A DNA stretch of 64,000 nt from Methylosinus sp. H3A (lineage in GTDB: Bacteria; Pseudomonadota; Alphaproteobacteria; Rhizobiales; Beijerinckiaceae): NCBI RefSeq assembly GCF_015709455.1, contig NZ_JADNQW010000005.1:186001-250000 (forward strand), given 5' to 3'. Numbering within the stretch: position 1 is the stretch's first letter; every line of letters begins with the position of its first letter. The notes beneath the pieces were generated by a model. The model ran no database searches and was not told where the DNA came from. It worked only from the letters and a program-made list of their open reading frames with translations. The translations under genes were made by a program, and so were the position numbers. This document shows positions 52,263-60,454 of this stretch, piece after piece.

Positions 52263-53102
52263 ATGAACGAACCTTTTTCCTTCGACGGCGGCCCCGAGGG
52301 CCGCGACGCGCAACTGTCCGCCTCCGAACGGCGGAGGCTACGCTTCCGCAACATTCCGATTCGCGTGGTGCTGCCCAATCTGGTCACTCTTTTGGCGCTC
52401 TCCATGGGGCTGACCGCCATTCGCTACGCCACGGAAGGCAAGTTCGACACCGCCGTCACCGCCGTCATCGCCGCCGCCGTGCTGGACGGACTCGACGGGC
52501 GCCTCGCCCGCGCGCTCAAAGGCACGTCGCGCTTTGGCGCGGAGCTCGACTCGCTCGCCGATTTCGTCGATTTCGGCGTCGCGCCGGCGCTACTGCTCTA
52601 TCTCTGGTCGCTGCACGAGATCAAAGGCCTCGGCTGGTTCGCGGCGCTCGTCTTCGCCATCGCCTGCGCGCTGCGCCTCGCCCGCTTCAACGTCACCGTG
52701 GACGAGCCGGGTCGGCCCGCCTGGCATTCGGATTTCTTCGTCGGCATGCCGGCGCCGGCCGGCGCGGTCGCGGTTCTGCTTCCGCTCTATCTCAATCTCT
52801 CGGTCGTCGACCTGCCCGGCTCCAAGGCGCTGGTCCCGCTCTTCATCGTCTATGTCCTGGGAATAGCCTTTCTGATGGCGAGCCGCATTCCGCATTTCTC
52901 GGGCAAGCGCATTGGCCGCATTCCGCGCGAATATGTCATTCTCGTGCTGTTCTGCGTCGGCGTGACGGCGCTGCTGCTCGCCATCTATCCGATGGAGACT
53001 CTCGTACTGACGAGCCTCGCCTATCTCGTCGCAATTCCCTTCGGCGTGAGGCGCTACAAGGAGCTCGAGCGGCAGGAGGCCGAGAAAGCGCGCCCGGCCT
53101 GA
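52263..53102 (+). CDS. pssA: CDP-diacylglycerol-serine O-phosphatidyltransferase
   Basis: 279 residues. CDP-alcohol phosphatidyltransferase motif VLDGLDGRLARALKGTSRFG followed by AELDSLADFVDFGVAPA gives the DGx2ARx8Gx3Dx3D signature. About eight membrane helices. Supplies phosphatidylserine to Psd upstream. The 227-bp gap to pqqB contains no pqqA-like peptide. Confidence 0.93.
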   Translation: MNEPFSFDGGPEGRDAQLSASERRRLRFRNIPIRVVLPNLVTLLALSMGLTAIRYATEGKFDTAVTAVIAAAVLDGLDGRLARALKGTSRFGAELDSLADFVDFGVAPALLLYLWSLHEIKGLGWFAALVFAIACALRLARFNVTVDEPGRPAWHSDFFVGMPAPAGAVAVLLPLYLNLSVVDLPGSKALVPLFIVYVLGIAFLMASRIPHFSGKRIGRIPREYVILVLFCVGVTALLLAIYPMETLVLTSLAYLVAIPFGVRRYKELERQEAEKARPA

Positions 53103-53329
53103 CGCCGGAGCGCGAGCGGCGCGACAAAGTGGCGCTTGCGCGCCGCCGCGCGCGCCGACATAGTGCCCGCGAAAACAAGCCGTCCCTGTGGCCGCGCGCC
53201 ATGGGAAAAAGCGGCAAAATCGGGAGGGGAGCGAAACAGAGCTTCGAGGAGAGGCGGTTTCGCTCTAGAACGTCGGCTCGAGAGGAGAGACTGCGCCTTT
53301 AAAAAAACGGCGCCGTCGCGGATCGCGTC

Positions 53330-54259
53330 ATGTTCATCAAAATACTCGGATCGGGCGCCGGCGGCGGCTTCCCGCAATGGAACTGCAATTGCGCCAATTG
53401 CCGCGCCGTGCGCGATGGCAAGCCCGGCTTTTCGGCGCGCACGCAATCCTCGCTCGCGGTCAGCGCCAATGGCGTCGATTTTGTGCTGCTCAACGCCTCG
53501 CCGGATCTGCGCCAGCAGATCGCACAGGCCCCGCAGCTCTCGCCCGGCCCGGCCGATGGATTGCGCGCGAGCCCGATCAAATCCGTCGTGCTCACCAATG
53601 GCGACGTCGATCATGTCGCCGGCCTGCTGAACCTTCGCGAGGCGCAGGCCTTCTCCATCTATTCCTCGGGCCGCGTGCTGAATGTGCTCGCCGGCAATCG
53701 CATCTTCGACATTCTGGTCCCCGAGCTCGTCACGCGCGTCGAGTTTCCTTTCGACGAAGCCATTCCGCTGCACGGCGCCGGCGTCGATCTCGGCCTCGCC
53801 GTGAAGGCTTTTCCCGTGCATGGAAAAATCGCGCTGTGGCTCGAGGACAAGAGCGCCGCCGATTTCGGCACGCGCGTCGGCGACACGCTCGGCGTCGAGA
53901 TCATAGAGACGGCGACGGGCAAGTCTTTCTTCTACATTCCAGGCTGCGCGAAGATAGACGATCCCCTGAAAGAGCGTTTGCGCGGCGCGAGCCTCGTCTT
54001 CTTCGACGGCACGCTGTTCCATGAGAATGAGATGATCGAGCAAGGTCTGCTCGGCAAGACCGGCTCGCGCATGGGCCATGTGAATATGAGCGGCGAGGAC
54101 GGCTCGATCGCGGCCTTCGAGAGCCTTTCCGTGGCGCGCAAAATCTATGTGCATATCAACAACTCCAATCCAACGCTCGACGCTTCGTCGAAGGAACGCG
54201 CGATCGTGAACGAAGCCGGATGGGAGATCGGCGCGGACGGCATGGAGGTGACGCTATGA
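53330..54259 (+). CDS. pqqB: PQQ biosynthesis protein PqqB
   Basis: 309 residues. Metallo-beta-lactamase fold with GSGAGGGFPQWNCNCANCRA, the PqqB-specific metal site, and VVLTNGDVDHVAGLLNLREA. PqqB hydroxylates the PqqA-derived Glu-Tyr diamino acid. First of pqqB-pqqC-pqqDE; ATGA overlap with pqqC. Confidence 0.94.
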   Translation: MFIKILGSGAGGGFPQWNCNCANCRAVRDGKPGFSARTQSSLAVSANGVDFVLLNASPDLRQQIAQAPQLSPGPADGLRASPIKSVVLTNGDVDHVAGLLNLREAQAFSIYSSGRVLNVLAGNRIFDILVPELVTRVEFPFDEAIPLHGAGVDLGLAVKAFPVHGKIALWLEDKSAADFGTRVGDTLGVEIIETATGKSFFYIPGCAKIDDPLKERLRGASLVFFDGTLFHENEMIEQGLLGKTGSRMGHVNMSGEDGSIAAFESLSVARKIYVHINNSNPTLDASSKERAIVNEAGWEIGADGMEVTL

Positions 54260-55017
54260 ACGACTTCTCGACGGCCGAGTGGCACGACGCTCCTCCCTTG
54301 TCGAAGGAGGCCTTCGAGGCCGCGATCCGCGCCGTGGGCGAGGAGCGCTATCACGACAAGCATCCGTTCCACAAAATGCTGCATGGCGGAAAGCTGAGCA
54401 AAGGCCAGGTGCAGGCCTGGGCGCTCAACCGCTATTGCTATCAGGAGGCGGTGCCGCGCAAGGACGCCGCCTTCATGAGCCGCGTCCATGACCGCGAATT
54501 GCGGCGCGAATGGATTCATCGCATCCATGATCATGATGGATTGGGCGAGGAAGGCGGCGGCATAGAGCGCTGGCTGGTGCTCACCGACGGGCTCGGCCTC
54601 TCGCGCGACTACGTCACCTCGCGCAAGGGCGCGCTGCCGGCGACGAAATTCGCTGTCGAGGCCTATGTGCGCTTCGTCGTCGAGCAGCCGCTCGTCATAG
54701 CGGTCGCCTCATCGCTGACGGAGCTGTTCGCGCCGGCGATCCATCGCGAGCGCATCGCGGGAATGCTCGAGAATTACGATTTCGTCGACGATTCCGTGAT
54801 GGCCTATTTCAAGCGCCGCCTCGCCCAGGCGCCGCGCGACAGCGATTTCGCATTGTCGTATATTCTCCAGCACGCCTATACGCGGGCGGAGCAGGAAGCC
54901 TGCGTCGGCGCCGTGCGCTTCAAATGCGACGTGCTATGGGCGCAGCTCGACGCGCTCTATCAGGCCTATGTGACCGGCCTCATCCCCCCCGGCGCGTTTA
55001 CGCCGGGAGAGAAGTGA
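54256..55017 (+). CDS. pqqC: PQQ synthase PqqC
   Basis: 253 residues from MNDFSTAEWHDAPPLSKEAF. Haem-oxygenase-like helical fold; YHDKHPFHKMLHGGKLSKGQ, WALNRYCYQEAVPRKDAAF, HDHDGLGEEGGGIERWL and LQHAYTRAEQE carry the substrate-binding His and Arg. Catalyses the last eight-electron oxidation to PQQ. No PqqD extension here, unlike the PqqCD fusion of Methylobacterium. Confidence 0.95.
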   Translation: MNDFSTAEWHDAPPLSKEAFEAAIRAVGEERYHDKHPFHKMLHGGKLSKGQVQAWALNRYCYQEAVPRKDAAFMSRVHDRELRREWIHRIHDHDGLGEEGGGIERWLVLTDGLGLSRDYVTSRKGALPATKFAVEAYVRFVVEQPLVIAVASSLTELFAPAIHRERIAGMLENYDFVDDSVMAYFKRRLAQAPRDSDFALSYILQHAYTRAEQEACVGAVRFKCDVLWAQLDALYQAYVTGLIPPGAFTPGEK

Positions 55018-55028
55018 AGGACGAGAGA

Positions 55029-56495
55029 ATGAGCGAAGCGCGTTTCGTTGTGGCGCCGGAGTCGAAGCCGGCCTTCACGCGCTATTCGCGCCTGCACGAG
55101 GATGTCGTGCGGAAGCGCAAGGTGATCCTCGCGCCGGAACGCGCCTATGAGCTGGACGCCATCGGCCTCGCCGTGCTCGGCCATGTGGATGGCGTCGCCA
55201 GCGTCGCCGAGATTTCGCAGCGTCTCGCACAGACCTATTCGGCGTCCGTCGATGTGATCCAGACGGATGTGGTCAAGCTGCTGCAAGGCCTCGCCGACAA
55301 GCGCCTGCTGCGCGACGGGCCGGACGCGTTTTCGCCGCCTCCCCTCTCGCAGACAGCGAAATCCTATGCGCCCTTCGAGCGCGGCCCGGCGGGCCTGCTC
55401 GCCGAGCTGACGCATCGCTGTCCGCTGCAATGCCCCTATTGCTCCAATCCGCTCGATCTCGAGCGCGCCAATACGGAACTCACTTCCGGCGAATGGGGCG
55501 ACGTGTTCCGTCAGGCCGCTTCCATCGGCGCGCTGCAATTGCATCTCTCGGGCGGCGAGCCGACCATTCGCCGCGATCTCGAGGAGATTCTCGCTCACGC
55601 CGTCGACGCCGGCCTCTACACCAATCTCGTGACCTCCGCCGTGCTGCTGACGCGCGAGCGTTTGGCGCATCTCGCCGAGATCGGCCTCGATCATGTGCAG
55701 GTCTCGGTGCAGGACGTCGTACCGGAAAGCTCGGACCATATTTCCGGCTATGAGGGCGGAGTCGCCAAGAAGCGCGATGTCGCGCGCTGGGCGCGCGAGC
55801 TCGGCCTCGGCCTCACCATCAATGCGCCGATCCATCGCCAGAACATCGACCATCTGCCGCAGATCATCGATTTCGCGGTGGAGGTCGACGCGCAGCGGCT
55901 CGAGGTGGCGCATATTCAATATTACGCCTGGGCGGAAGTGAACCGCGCCGCGCTGATCCCGACGCGCGAGAAATTCCTCGCGACCGTCGGAATAGTGGAA
56001 GAGGCGAAGAAGCGCCTGCAGGGCGTGCTCAATTTCGATTTCGTGATCCATGATCACTACGCCTCGCGCCCCAAGGCCTGCACGGGCGGCTGGGGCCGCA
56101 GCATCATGGTGGTGACGCCCTCCGGCAAGGCCCTGCCCTGCCATGCCGCGCAGACTCTGCCGGGCCTTTCCTTCGACAATGTGCGCCAGCTCCCGCTCGC
56201 CGAGATTTGGCGCAATGGCGCGGCCTTCGAGGCCTTCCGCGGCGAGGAATGGATGAAGGAGCCGTGCCGCAGCTGCGACAAGCGCGAGATCGACTATGGC
56301 GGCTGCCGCTGCCAGGCGCTCGCCGTCACCGGCGACGCGACGGCCACCGATCCGGCCTGCCATCGCTCGGATCATCACGCGCAATTCGCCGCGCTGGGCC
56401 AAACGGAGTCGCTGCTGCCGGCGCCGCCTTTCGTCTACCGCCGTCTCGGCGGGGCGGGCCGCAAGGAGAAGGCGCTGGACGAGCAGCCGGCGTGA
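55029..56495 (+). CDS. pqqE: PqqD-PqqE fusion protein
   Basis: 488 residues. Residues 1-95 are PqqD (AYELDAIGLAVLGHVDGVAS, VVKLLQGLADKRLLRD). A Pro-rich linker joins PqqE: AELTHRCPLQCPYCSNPLDL (radical SAM CxxxCxxC), LQLHLSGGEPTIRRDLEEIL, and the SPASM part LPCHAAQTLPGLSFDNVRQL, then CRSCDKREIDYGGCRCQA. PqqE forms the Glu-Tyr C-C bond in PqqA, which PqqD presents; the fusion fixes them 1:1. The C-terminal 20 residues are charged and extra. Confidence 0.94.
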   Translation: MSEARFVVAPESKPAFTRYSRLHEDVVRKRKVILAPERAYELDAIGLAVLGHVDGVASVAEISQRLAQTYSASVDVIQTDVVKLLQGLADKRLLRDGPDAFSPPPLSQTAKSYAPFERGPAGLLAELTHRCPLQCPYCSNPLDLERANTELTSGEWGDVFRQAASIGALQLHLSGGEPTIRRDLEEILAHAVDAGLYTNLVTSAVLLTRERLAHLAEIGLDHVQVSVQDVVPESSDHISGYEGGVAKKRDVARWARELGLGLTINAPIHRQNIDHLPQIIDFAVEVDAQRLEVAHIQYYAWAEVNRAALIPTREKFLATVGIVEEAKKRLQGVLNFDFVIHDHYASRPKACTGGWGRSIMVVTPSGKALPCHAAQTLPGLSFDNVRQLPLAEIWRNGAAFEAFRGEEWMKEPCRSCDKREIDYGGCRCQALAVTGDATATDPACHRSDHHAQFAALGQTESLLPAPPFVYRRLGGAGRKEKALDEQPA

Positions 56496-56501
56496 GCGGC
56501 C

Positions 56502-56705
56502 TCAGACTTCGACGAGATCGAGTCGCTTCTCGATACGGTCGAGGCGAAACTCGATACGGTCGATGCGGCTCGACAAGGAGGCGCCCTGCTGCTCGAGGAT
56601 TCCTAACCGCGTCTTGATCTCCCGATTGTCCTCATGGAGCGCATCGAGCCGGTCGTTCAGACGACGCAAATAGACCAGGACGACGTTGTCGGGTTCTTCA
56701 GCCAT
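56502..56705 (-). CDS. Small coiled-coil protein
   Basis: 67 residues from MAEEPDNVVLVYLRRLNDRL at 56,705 (GAGGATCG upstream). Nearly the whole protein is a heptad coiled coil (LDALHEDNREIKTRLGILEQ, SRIDRIEFRLDRIEKRLDLV). Such 60-80-residue helical proteins are common in Methylocystaceae-like genomes; function unknown. Convergent with pqqDE, 6 bp between stops. Confidence 0.6.
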   Translation of the reverse strand: MAEEPDNVVLVYLRRLNDRLDALHEDNREIKTRLGILEQQGASLSSRIDRIEFRLDRIEKRLDLVEV

Positions 56706-56758
56706 ATTTCGATCCTCGCGAAACAATCATACGCTTTCGGCCAAGGGAAACAACCGCC

Positions 56759-57253
56759 TCACCTCTGCGCCGGCGCGATCTGGTTGCGCGGATCGTCCTT
56801 CGGATTGACGTAGTCGATGCTCCACGGCCCCATGGCGTCGATCTGGAGCACCGTCTCCTCGTCGAAGAAGGCGTAATGCGCCACGCCCTGCGGCATGGTG
56901 GAGAAAGCGCCCGGGGGAAGCTCTTCGACGCTGGCGCGATCGGCGGCCGGGCCGAGGCCGAGCCGCATGCGCCCGGCGACGACCGACACCACCTCCGCCT
57001 TGGGATGGGTGTGCGGTGGAATGCGATAGCCCTTGGGCGCCTTCAGCCGCATCACGAAGAGCCCGTCCTTCGCGGGATCGCCGTAGAGCACCGCCGCCTC
57101 CGCCCCGGCCGGCAGCGACGATGGCGCGGCCGTGAAGCGAATGTCGCCCGGGAGAAAGACCTTATGCGTCCCGACATGATCGGCCACAGCCGGCGCCGCT
57201 GAAAAAAGCGCGGCGACCCCGGCCGCCGCGATGACTGCATAGGCTCGTCTCAT
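56759..57253 (-). CDS. Exported cupin-domain protein
   Basis: 164 residues from MRRAYAVIAAAGVAALFSAA (GGAGGCGGAG upstream). Signal peptide to about PAVADHVG, then a cupin barrel: IPPHTHPKAEVVSVVAGRMR (HxHxxxE metal site), GAFSTMPQGVAHYAFFDEET. Periplasmic; resembles anti-sigma-like ChrR cupins and quercetinase-like proteins. Its substrate or metal is unknown. Confidence 0.82.
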   Translation of the reverse strand: MRRAYAVIAAAGVAALFSAAPAVADHVGTHKVFLPGDIRFTAAPSSLPAGAEAAVLYGDPAKDGLFVMRLKAPKGYRIPPHTHPKAEVVSVVAGRMRLGLGPAADRASVEELPPGAFSTMPQGVAHYAFFDEETVLQIDAMGPWSIDYVNPKDDPRNQIAPAQR

Positions 57254-57487
57254 CTCCGCCTCCTCCATTCGCCAGGAACAGGTGAGCCCCCGCGCTCGCT
57301 GATATAGGGCGCAGCCTCCGAGGGCCGAGCGGAATGATTGAAATTACGGCGCTTTTTTGTTTCGCTCCGACAATTCTCGGGTCAGTAACACTCGAGCAAC
57401 CTCCTTGCGCCATATTTCCTGTCGTCTCGCGAATAAAGCGACCGAGTTCGCATGCGTCGTAAGTAACCAGTGTCGGAGAGTAGAGTC

Positions 57488-57862
57488 ATGAAGTCGCGAG
57501 ATGCCTTAGTTCGGCTGAAACGTTTTCACGCCGAAGAGTGCCGGCGCCGCGTGGCGCAGCTTCAGACGATGATCGCCGAATTCACCCGCATGACGGGCGA
57601 CCTCGATCGCGAGATCGCTCATGAGGAGCAGCGGGCCAATATCAGCGATCCCAATCACTTCGCCTATCCGACCTATGCTCAGGCCGCGCGCACGCGCCGC
57701 GACAATCTCCTGCGCTCCGTCGCCGATCTCAAAGATCAGCTGGTCGAGGCGGAGACGCATATGAAGGATGCGGCCGAGGAGCTGACCAAAGCGCAGGGCC
57801 AGGAAGCCCGCGACCGCGGCGGCGACCGCGTCATCGATCTGGTCGCCGAGCGGCGGGTGTGA
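57488..57862 (+). CDS. FliJ-like flagellar export protein
   Basis: 124 residues from MKSRDALVRLKRFHAEECRR at 57,488, with GGAGAG upstream; a GTG at 57,470 is possible. All-helical coiled coil; VAQLQTMIAEFTRMTGDLDR and ISDPNHFAYPTYAQAARTRR are typical of alphaproteobacterial FliJ. FliJ helps the FliI ATPase. It stands alone here; no other flagellar gene is in the window. Confidence 0.78.
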   Translation: MKSRDALVRLKRFHAEECRRRVAQLQTMIAEFTRMTGDLDREIAHEEQRANISDPNHFAYPTYAQAARTRRDNLLRSVADLKDQLVEAETHMKDAAEELTKAQGQEARDRGGDRVIDLVAERRV

Positions 57863-57866
57863 GCGT

Positions 57867-58439
57867 TCAGGCCAGAAAATAAAAGAGGCGCGAGCCGAAG
57901 AGCCGCAGCCAGACGCCGACGCTGGGCCGCCTGCTCGCGCCCGGCTCGTCGCCGCGCGCCAGCCGTGTCGCGACCTCGGCGACAGGATAGCGGAAGAACC
58001 GCAGCCACAAACCCGTGCGGCGCGAATTCGCCGTGACGAAAGCCATTTCGAAACGCGCGAGATCGCCGATCCAGACCGGCTCGGCGCGCCCCTCCGCCGA
58101 GAAACGCGCGAGGCGCCGGGCGAGCGCAGCCGCGTCGGCGCGATGGCGTCCGGGCGCCGGCGGGCCCGAGATCGCGGCGTAGAGTGCAGAATCGAAGCGC
58201 GCGCCCAGCGCCCTTTGGGTCAGTGGCAGCGTCTTGCGGGCGTCGAGCGCCCTCTTGCCCTTCAGGCAATCGGCGAAACGCGCCACGGCGGCGCGATCGA
58301 TGCGCGCCAGCGTCTCGGCCTCCGCCTCGCCCAATCCGTATCGGCGGGCGCATTCCAGCGGCGCGCGAAAGAACGCCTCGCGGAAGACATCATCCGTATA
58401 GAGCCGCGCCAACAGCGCCTGCGTCTCTTTCAGCGGCAT
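57867..58439 (-). CDS. Partner protein of the second MNIO enzyme
   Basis: 190 residues. The N-terminus LLARLYTDDVFREAFFRAPL, ARRYGLGEAEAETLARI resembles short helical recognition domains found with MNIO enzymes (DUF2063/SCO6045-like). FDSALYAAISGPPAPGRHRA and RFEMAFVTANSRRTGLWLRF follow. It overlaps the MNIO gene by 10 bp and ends the three-gene operon. Likely helps the MNIO enzyme to bind its substrate; not a clear full-length DUF2063, so the family call is tentative. Confidence 0.6.
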   Translation of the reverse strand: MPLKETQALLARLYTDDVFREAFFRAPLECARRYGLGEAEAETLARIDRAAVARFADCLKGKRALDARKTLPLTQRALGARFDSALYAAISGPPAPGRHRADAAALARRLARFSAEGRAEPVWIGDLARFEMAFVTANSRRTGLWLRFFRYPVAEVATRLARGDEPGASRRPSVGVWLRLFGSRLFYFLA

Positions 58440-59254
58440 CGGCGGCCGATCTCGCGGGCGCGCGCGACCTCCGCGAGCAAATCGCCGAAGGGCGGCAGAT
58501 TTTCGTCCCGCTCCAGCACGATCGCCCGCGCGTTGCGGGCCAGCGGGAGGATTTTTTCCAGCAGCGCCCAGATTTCCGGCGGCGCGGGCGCGTCATGGCT
58601 GTCCATCAGCAGCCCGCGCGATCGCCGCCCGCCGGCGATGTGGAACTGCACGACGCGCTCCCAAGGCCAATGGTCGATCTGGGCCTCGAGGTCGACGCCA
58701 TGGTTGATGGCGTTGGTGTAAAGATTGGTCACATCGCAGAGCCAGCCGCAGCCGGTCATCTCCAGCACGCGGGTCAAAAACGCCGGCTCGTCCATTTCCG
58801 CGCCGGGGACGAGGGCGATCGCCGTCGGATTTTCGAGGATGAGCGGCGCGGTGATGGCGCGACGCACGGTCTCGACATTGCGCGCCGCCGCCTCGGCCGC
58901 CTCCTGCGTATAGGGCAGAACGGCGAGATGGCCGATGGAGACGCCGCCGGCCCGGGTGAAGGCCAGATGCTCGCTCCACCAGGGCGGATCGAGCCGCGCG
59001 ACGAGCCGCGCCATTTTCCTCAGATAGACAGGATCGACCCCCTCCTCGGAGCCGAGCGACAGATCGAGCCCATGCGGCGCGACGGGGAAATGATCGGCGA
59101 GAAGGTCGAGCTCGGCGAGCTTTTCGGGCGAGGCGTCGAGATAATGGTCGGCGACGACCTCGATCATGTCGACCGCCGCGCGATCGGCGAAGAGATCGGC
59201 GCAGAATTGCGGCCGGAAGCCGAGGCCCGCGCGCAATTCCTCCGCCTTCGCCAT
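58430..59254 (-). CDS. Second MNIO family oxidase (DUF692)
   Basis: 274 residues from MAKAEELRAGLGFRPQFCAD at 59,254; the longer frame runs into the upstream gene. Metal-ligand segments: MIEVVADHYLDASP, PVAPHGLDLSLGSEEG, WWSEHLAFTRAGG, LILENPTAIAL, GWLCDVTNLYTNAINHG, VVQFHIAGGRRSRG and LMDSHDAP. It diverges strongly from BufB at 25,485. Its likely substrate is the Cys/Gly-rich tail of the membrane protein encoded 5 bp upstream, rather than a bufferin. Confidence 0.88.
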   Translation of the reverse strand: MAKAEELRAGLGFRPQFCADLFADRAAVDMIEVVADHYLDASPEKLAELDLLADHFPVAPHGLDLSLGSEEGVDPVYLRKMARLVARLDPPWWSEHLAFTRAGGVSIGHLAVLPYTQEAAEAAARNVETVRRAITAPLILENPTAIALVPGAEMDEPAFLTRVLEMTGCGWLCDVTNLYTNAINHGVDLEAQIDHWPWERVVQFHIAGGRRSRGLLMDSHDAPAPPEIWALLEKILPLARNARAIVLERDENLPPFGDLLAEVARAREIGRRCR

Positions 59255-59259
59255 GGGCC

Positions 59260-60195
59260 TCAGTCGCCCCCGCCGCCGCATCCCCCGCAGCCGCCGCCGC
59301 CGTCGCCGCCGCTGCAAGAGCTGGAGGAACCGCAGGAGCCGGAGGAATCGCTGGCCGATTTCTTGAACAGGCCCATGAATTCGGGTTCGAGCGCGCCCTT
59401 CAGCGCCTCATAACCGAAGACGGAGACGAGGAAGAGCGAGCCCGCGTCGAAGGCCGTCGCCCCGGCGGAGCACGAGCCGCCCGCCTTGCCGAGTTGCTCA
59501 GAGAGGCGTCGGCCGTAGGCGCGTTTGATCGCCGCGAGATAGGCCGCCCCCCGAGCGCTCGCGATGCGCTTATGGGCGCGCGAAACCACCTGCCAGAGGA
59601 GCGCCTCGGCGACAATGGCGAGGAAAATGAGAAAGATCACATTTTCGCGCCCGCTCGCCACGGCGAGGAGCAACTTGACGACGGCGAGGCCGAGGAGGAC
59701 CAGCGACCCGGCGATCAGCGTCGCCCGCGCCACGCGCTCGACCTCCACAGGCGCGAGCAGATCCTCCTCCGCGAGCCGTCGTCGCTCGGGCGCGCAGAGC
59801 CGCTCGAGATCGGCAGCCAGCGTCCAATCGGCGAAAAGCTCCTCCGGCGTCGGCCGCGCCTGCAACGCCGCGAGCACGCGCGCCGGGCGGGCGTCGAGCA
59901 CGCGCCCGGATGGGGGACCGGCCGCCGGCTCCAGCCGCCCATCCGCTCCAATTCCCACATAGCCGCGCTGGCGCAGATCGAACAAAAGCGTGCGGATCAC
60001 ATTATTGACGCCGCCAGAGAGATAGGCGAGCGCGATCGCATCCGGCTCGCTCGGCACTTTCGGCGGGCGGAGGCCGCGCGTCGGGTCGCTGGCGCGGATG
60101 AAGAGATGGGCCAGGAGCAGCGTCACCGCCACCGCGCCCGCATAGACGCCCAGAAACGCCGGTCCCGAAAGACCGAGGATCGAAAAACCGGCCAT
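59260..60195 (-). CDS. TIGR04222-type membrane protein with Cys/Gly-rich tail
   Basis: 311 residues. Membrane helices near 15-32, 160-178 and 185-203. The conserved N-terminal domain has PSEPDAIALAYLSGGVNNVI, RTLLFDLRQRGYVGIGADGR and AYGRRLSEQLGKAGG. The last 30 residues are low complexity, with SGSCGSSSSCSGGDG then GGGCGGCGGGG (four Cys), as in RiPP precursors. Proteins of this family lie next to DUF692 genes. It is the probable membrane-anchored MNIO substrate. Confidence 0.82.
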   Translation of the reverse strand: MAGFSILGLSGPAFLGVYAGAVAVTLLLAHLFIRASDPTRGLRPPKVPSEPDAIALAYLSGGVNNVIRTLLFDLRQRGYVGIGADGRLEPAAGPPSGRVLDARPARVLAALQARPTPEELFADWTLAADLERLCAPERRRLAEEDLLAPVEVERVARATLIAGSLVLLGLAVVKLLLAVASGRENVIFLIFLAIVAEALLWQVVSRAHKRIASARGAAYLAAIKRAYGRRLSEQLGKAGGSCSAGATAFDAGSLFLVSVFGYEALKGALEPEFMGLFKKSASDSSGSCGSSSSCSGGDGGGGCGGCGGGGD

Positions 60196-60250
60196 ATCCG
60201 CCCTCGCGGCTCGTCCGATGAAATTGCCACGGGGAGCTTAGAACGCTTTC

Positions 60251-60343
60251 CGATCGAACGAAATCGTTCGATCGATCAGAATTCGCTCCGATGAAAGAAT
60301 GCCAGAGCCCATCCGATCCAACTGGATCGGATGGGCTCTGGCA
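60251..60343. repeat. Two adjacent perfect palindromes
   Basis: First CGATCGAACGA-AA-TCGTTCGATCG (60,251-60,274). Then a 20-bp perfect stem at 60,300-60,319 and 60,324-60,343 with loop AACT, whose arms contain CAGAGCCCATCC. Located in the 259-bp gap between the divergent TIGR04222 and YbhN-like genes. The long stem looks like a dispersed palindromic element rather than a terminator, since genes diverge from here. Confidence 0.6.
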
Positions 60344-60454
60344 GGGCCCGCGCCGCGGACGAGCCGCAGCCGCCTTTCAGGCTTGCGGTCGCACCGTGGC
60401 CATGCCAGTGAGAGCGCGCGTTCCACACCGGGAGCGCCGAAACCGCAGCGTCCC

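Noticed and set aside
57466..57471. GTAACC near the FliJ-like gene as a fifth SigF-type promoter
   Set aside because: No CGAA follows at the 16-base distance.
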